A stretch of DNA of 64,000 nt, from NCBI RefSeq assembly GCF_038002965.1, contig NZ_JBBOOE010000002.1, positions 372,001 through 436,000 on the forward strand, read 5' to 3'. Under the pieces are notes generated by a model. The model was not told the DNA's origin. It did no database searches and saw nothing but the letters and a program-made list of their open reading frames with translations. Position numbers and translations under genes: made by a program. Below, in pieces: positions 62,890 through 64,000 of this stretch (position 1 is the first letter of the stretch; the number at the start of each line of letters is the position of its first letter). The DNA is from Robertmurraya sp. FSL R5-0851. GTDB taxonomy: Bacteria; Bacillota; Bacilli; Bacillales; Cytobacillaceae.

Positions 62890-64000
62890 CACTAGTGTTG
62901 CACTAATTTAATTTCAATATTAAAAAGACTCAAAATCTTCACTAATTTTATTTTGTGCAAAGAAAAAGTCCTTTATAATGGATAAGTCAGGTGGTAACCC
63001 GTCCAAATCCACTAAAAAGGACACACGCATGGACAAGATTACACGAAAAACTTCATTTGGGCAATGGTTTTCAGCCATGAATCTTCAATTAATTGAAGAT
63101 CAGGTGAAAATCAAGAAATTAGACTATTATACAAAAAAGTTAAGGACAGAGTCCTTCCTGAAACTGCTGCTCTTTGCGCAGCTAGTTGAAGTCGAGAGCC
63201 TGCACGCTCTTGGTGATTGTCTTTTTGACGAACAGCTTCAAAAGGGAATTGAACTAGATTCGATCAGTATTTCTCAGTTATCTCGACGGTTAAACAGCTT
63301 AAATCCAGATCTGTTTCAACTTCTTTTCCTCGATTTAGTGGGGCGGATTCACGCCAAAACCCACTATACAAAACTGGTTATGCCTTTGAAAATCATTGAT
63401 TCGAGTACATTGCCACTTAATTTGACGAATCATCGGTGGGCAAAATTTCGGAAAACTAAAGCAGGCGTAAAGTTACATCTTCGTCTTGTCTTCATGGAAA
63501 AGGGATCTTCCTATCCGGAAAAAGCCGTCATCACCAAAGCCAGTGAACATGACCGAGGTCAGTTGGAGGTTCTGGTCGATGACAAAGAATGCATGTATGT
63601 GTTTGACAGAGGATATCTGGACTACGAGCGCTTTGACCGTATGACGGATGATGGATACTTTTTTCTCTCTAGACTACGCAAAAACGCTGTGATCCGAGAA
63701 GTCAGTGATTTTCCATTACCTGATGATTCATCTGTTTTGTCTGATCAAATGGTGTTGCTCGGAAGCACACAAAACCGTACAGAGAATTACTTCCGTCTTC
63801 TAAAAGTGGCTGATTCAAAAGGGAATCTGCTTCACCTCATCACAAACCGTTTTGATTTGAGCGCAGAAGAAATTTCAGAGATGTACAAGGCCCGCTGGGC
63901 CATTGAACTTTTTTTCAAATGGATCAAGCAGCACTTAAACATCAAAAAGTTCTACGGCCAAAGCGAGTGGGCGATACAGAATCAGGTGTTCATCGCGTTA
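62890..64000 (+). mobile_element. IS4-family element, right part beyond the window
   Basis: The left end CACTAGTGTTGCACTAATTTAA resembles the IS4 end in this window (CATTAGCGTTGCAT). The transposase starts at 63029. The right end lies past 64000. Confidence 0.8.
63029..64000 (+). CDS. IS4-family transposase, 3' end outside the window
   Basis: An open frame of 324 codons from ATG 63029 with AAAAAGGA upstream, unbroken to the window end. Catalytic parts: D in 'LKIIDSSTLPLNL', D in 'MYVFDRGYLDYERFD', and the Y-R-E region 'YKARWAIELFFKWIKQHL'. The domain order matches the transposase at 54439-55692, but identity is moderate and the N-terminal part differs, so they are different elements of one family. 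Confidence 0.9.
   Translation, partial: MDKITRKTSFGQWFSAMNLQLIEDQVKIKKLDYYTKKLRTESFLKLLLFAQLVEVESLHALGDCLFDEQLQKGIELDSISISQLSRRLNSLNPDLFQLLFLDLVGRIHAKTHYTKLVMPLKIIDSSTLPLNLTNHRWAKFRKTKAGVKLHLRLVFMEKGSSYPEKAVITKASEHDRGQLEVLVDDKECMYVFDRGYLDYERFDRMTDDGYFFLSRLRKNAVIREVSDFPLPDDSSVLSDQMVLLGSTQNRTENYFRLLKVADSKGNLLHLITNRFDLSAEEISEMYKARWAIELFFKWIKQHLNIKKFYGQSEWAIQNQVFIAL

Overview
The window looks like chromosomal accessory DNA of a low-GC, endospore-forming Gram-positive bacterium of the Bacillaceae. Genes start with ATG, TTG or GTG after strong AGGAGG-type ribosome-binding sites. The gene families are typical of Bacillus relatives: DacA and DacF-like carboxypeptidases, ResA/CcdA proteins, an aa3-600 type quinol oxidase, YwmB, DUF2187, a SleB-type cell wall hydrolase and a CsoR-CopZ-CopA copper operon. 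I see no replication, plasmid or phage structural genes, no rRNA or tRNA genes and no CRISPR array.

Layout: 1-1630 holds the end of a flavin monooxygenase-like gene and a zinc/cadmium-type CDF exporter. 1651-3130 is an IS3 (IS150-type) element. 3470-7101 is a C39 peptidase, a ResA-like thioredoxin and a ccdA gene split by an IS110 element. 7265-12441 has dacA and a decayed qoxABCD operon. 12987-20131 holds a small unknown gene, cell-wall proteins, a glutaredoxin-like pseudogene, a His-rich secreted-type protein and a MATE pump. 20646-28271 holds a DUF2187 protein, a beta-propeller lipoprotein, a lone histidine kinase, a VTT membrane protein, a lipoprotein carrying a CuA copper motif, a second ResA and a DacF-like enzyme. 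28536-33390 is a multicopper oxidase split by a four-gene transposon (DUF6431, DDE integrase, ExeA-type ATPase, DUF5348). 33564-39222 holds a second beta-propeller lipoprotein, a chemoreceptor, a ferric-reductase-like protein, an Lgt-like protein and a TlpA-like thioredoxin. 39894-47079 is copper handling: a four-helix Cys-rich copper protein, csoR, copZ, copA, a 43-residue membrane peptide and a cupredoxin fusion. 47102-50995 is an amino-acid utilisation cluster. The rest holds more IS elements (IS110, two IS4, IS3) mixed with a siroheme-type reductase, an IS4-split CcdA-like gene, a second C39 peptidase, a VanZ protein and a divergent MurE.

Common themes are copper (CopA/Z, CsoR, Cys-rich storage protein, multicopper oxidase, cupredoxins, CuA lipoprotein) and extracytoplasmic thiol-disulfide chemistry (three TlpA/ResA proteins, two CcdA-like proteins). 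The same 16-bp motif, TACCCC-NN-TATAGTAT, lies before csoR and before the siroheme protein, which suggests shared CsoR/CstR-type control.

Many genes are broken: ccdA, the multicopper oxidase, the second CcdA-like gene and a membrane gene by mobile DNA; qoxB, qoxC, glutaredoxin, ridA, the DUF6944-like gene and the IS3 transposase by frameshifts or stops. Either the region is decaying or the assembly has uncorrected errors; read-level checking would separate the two.
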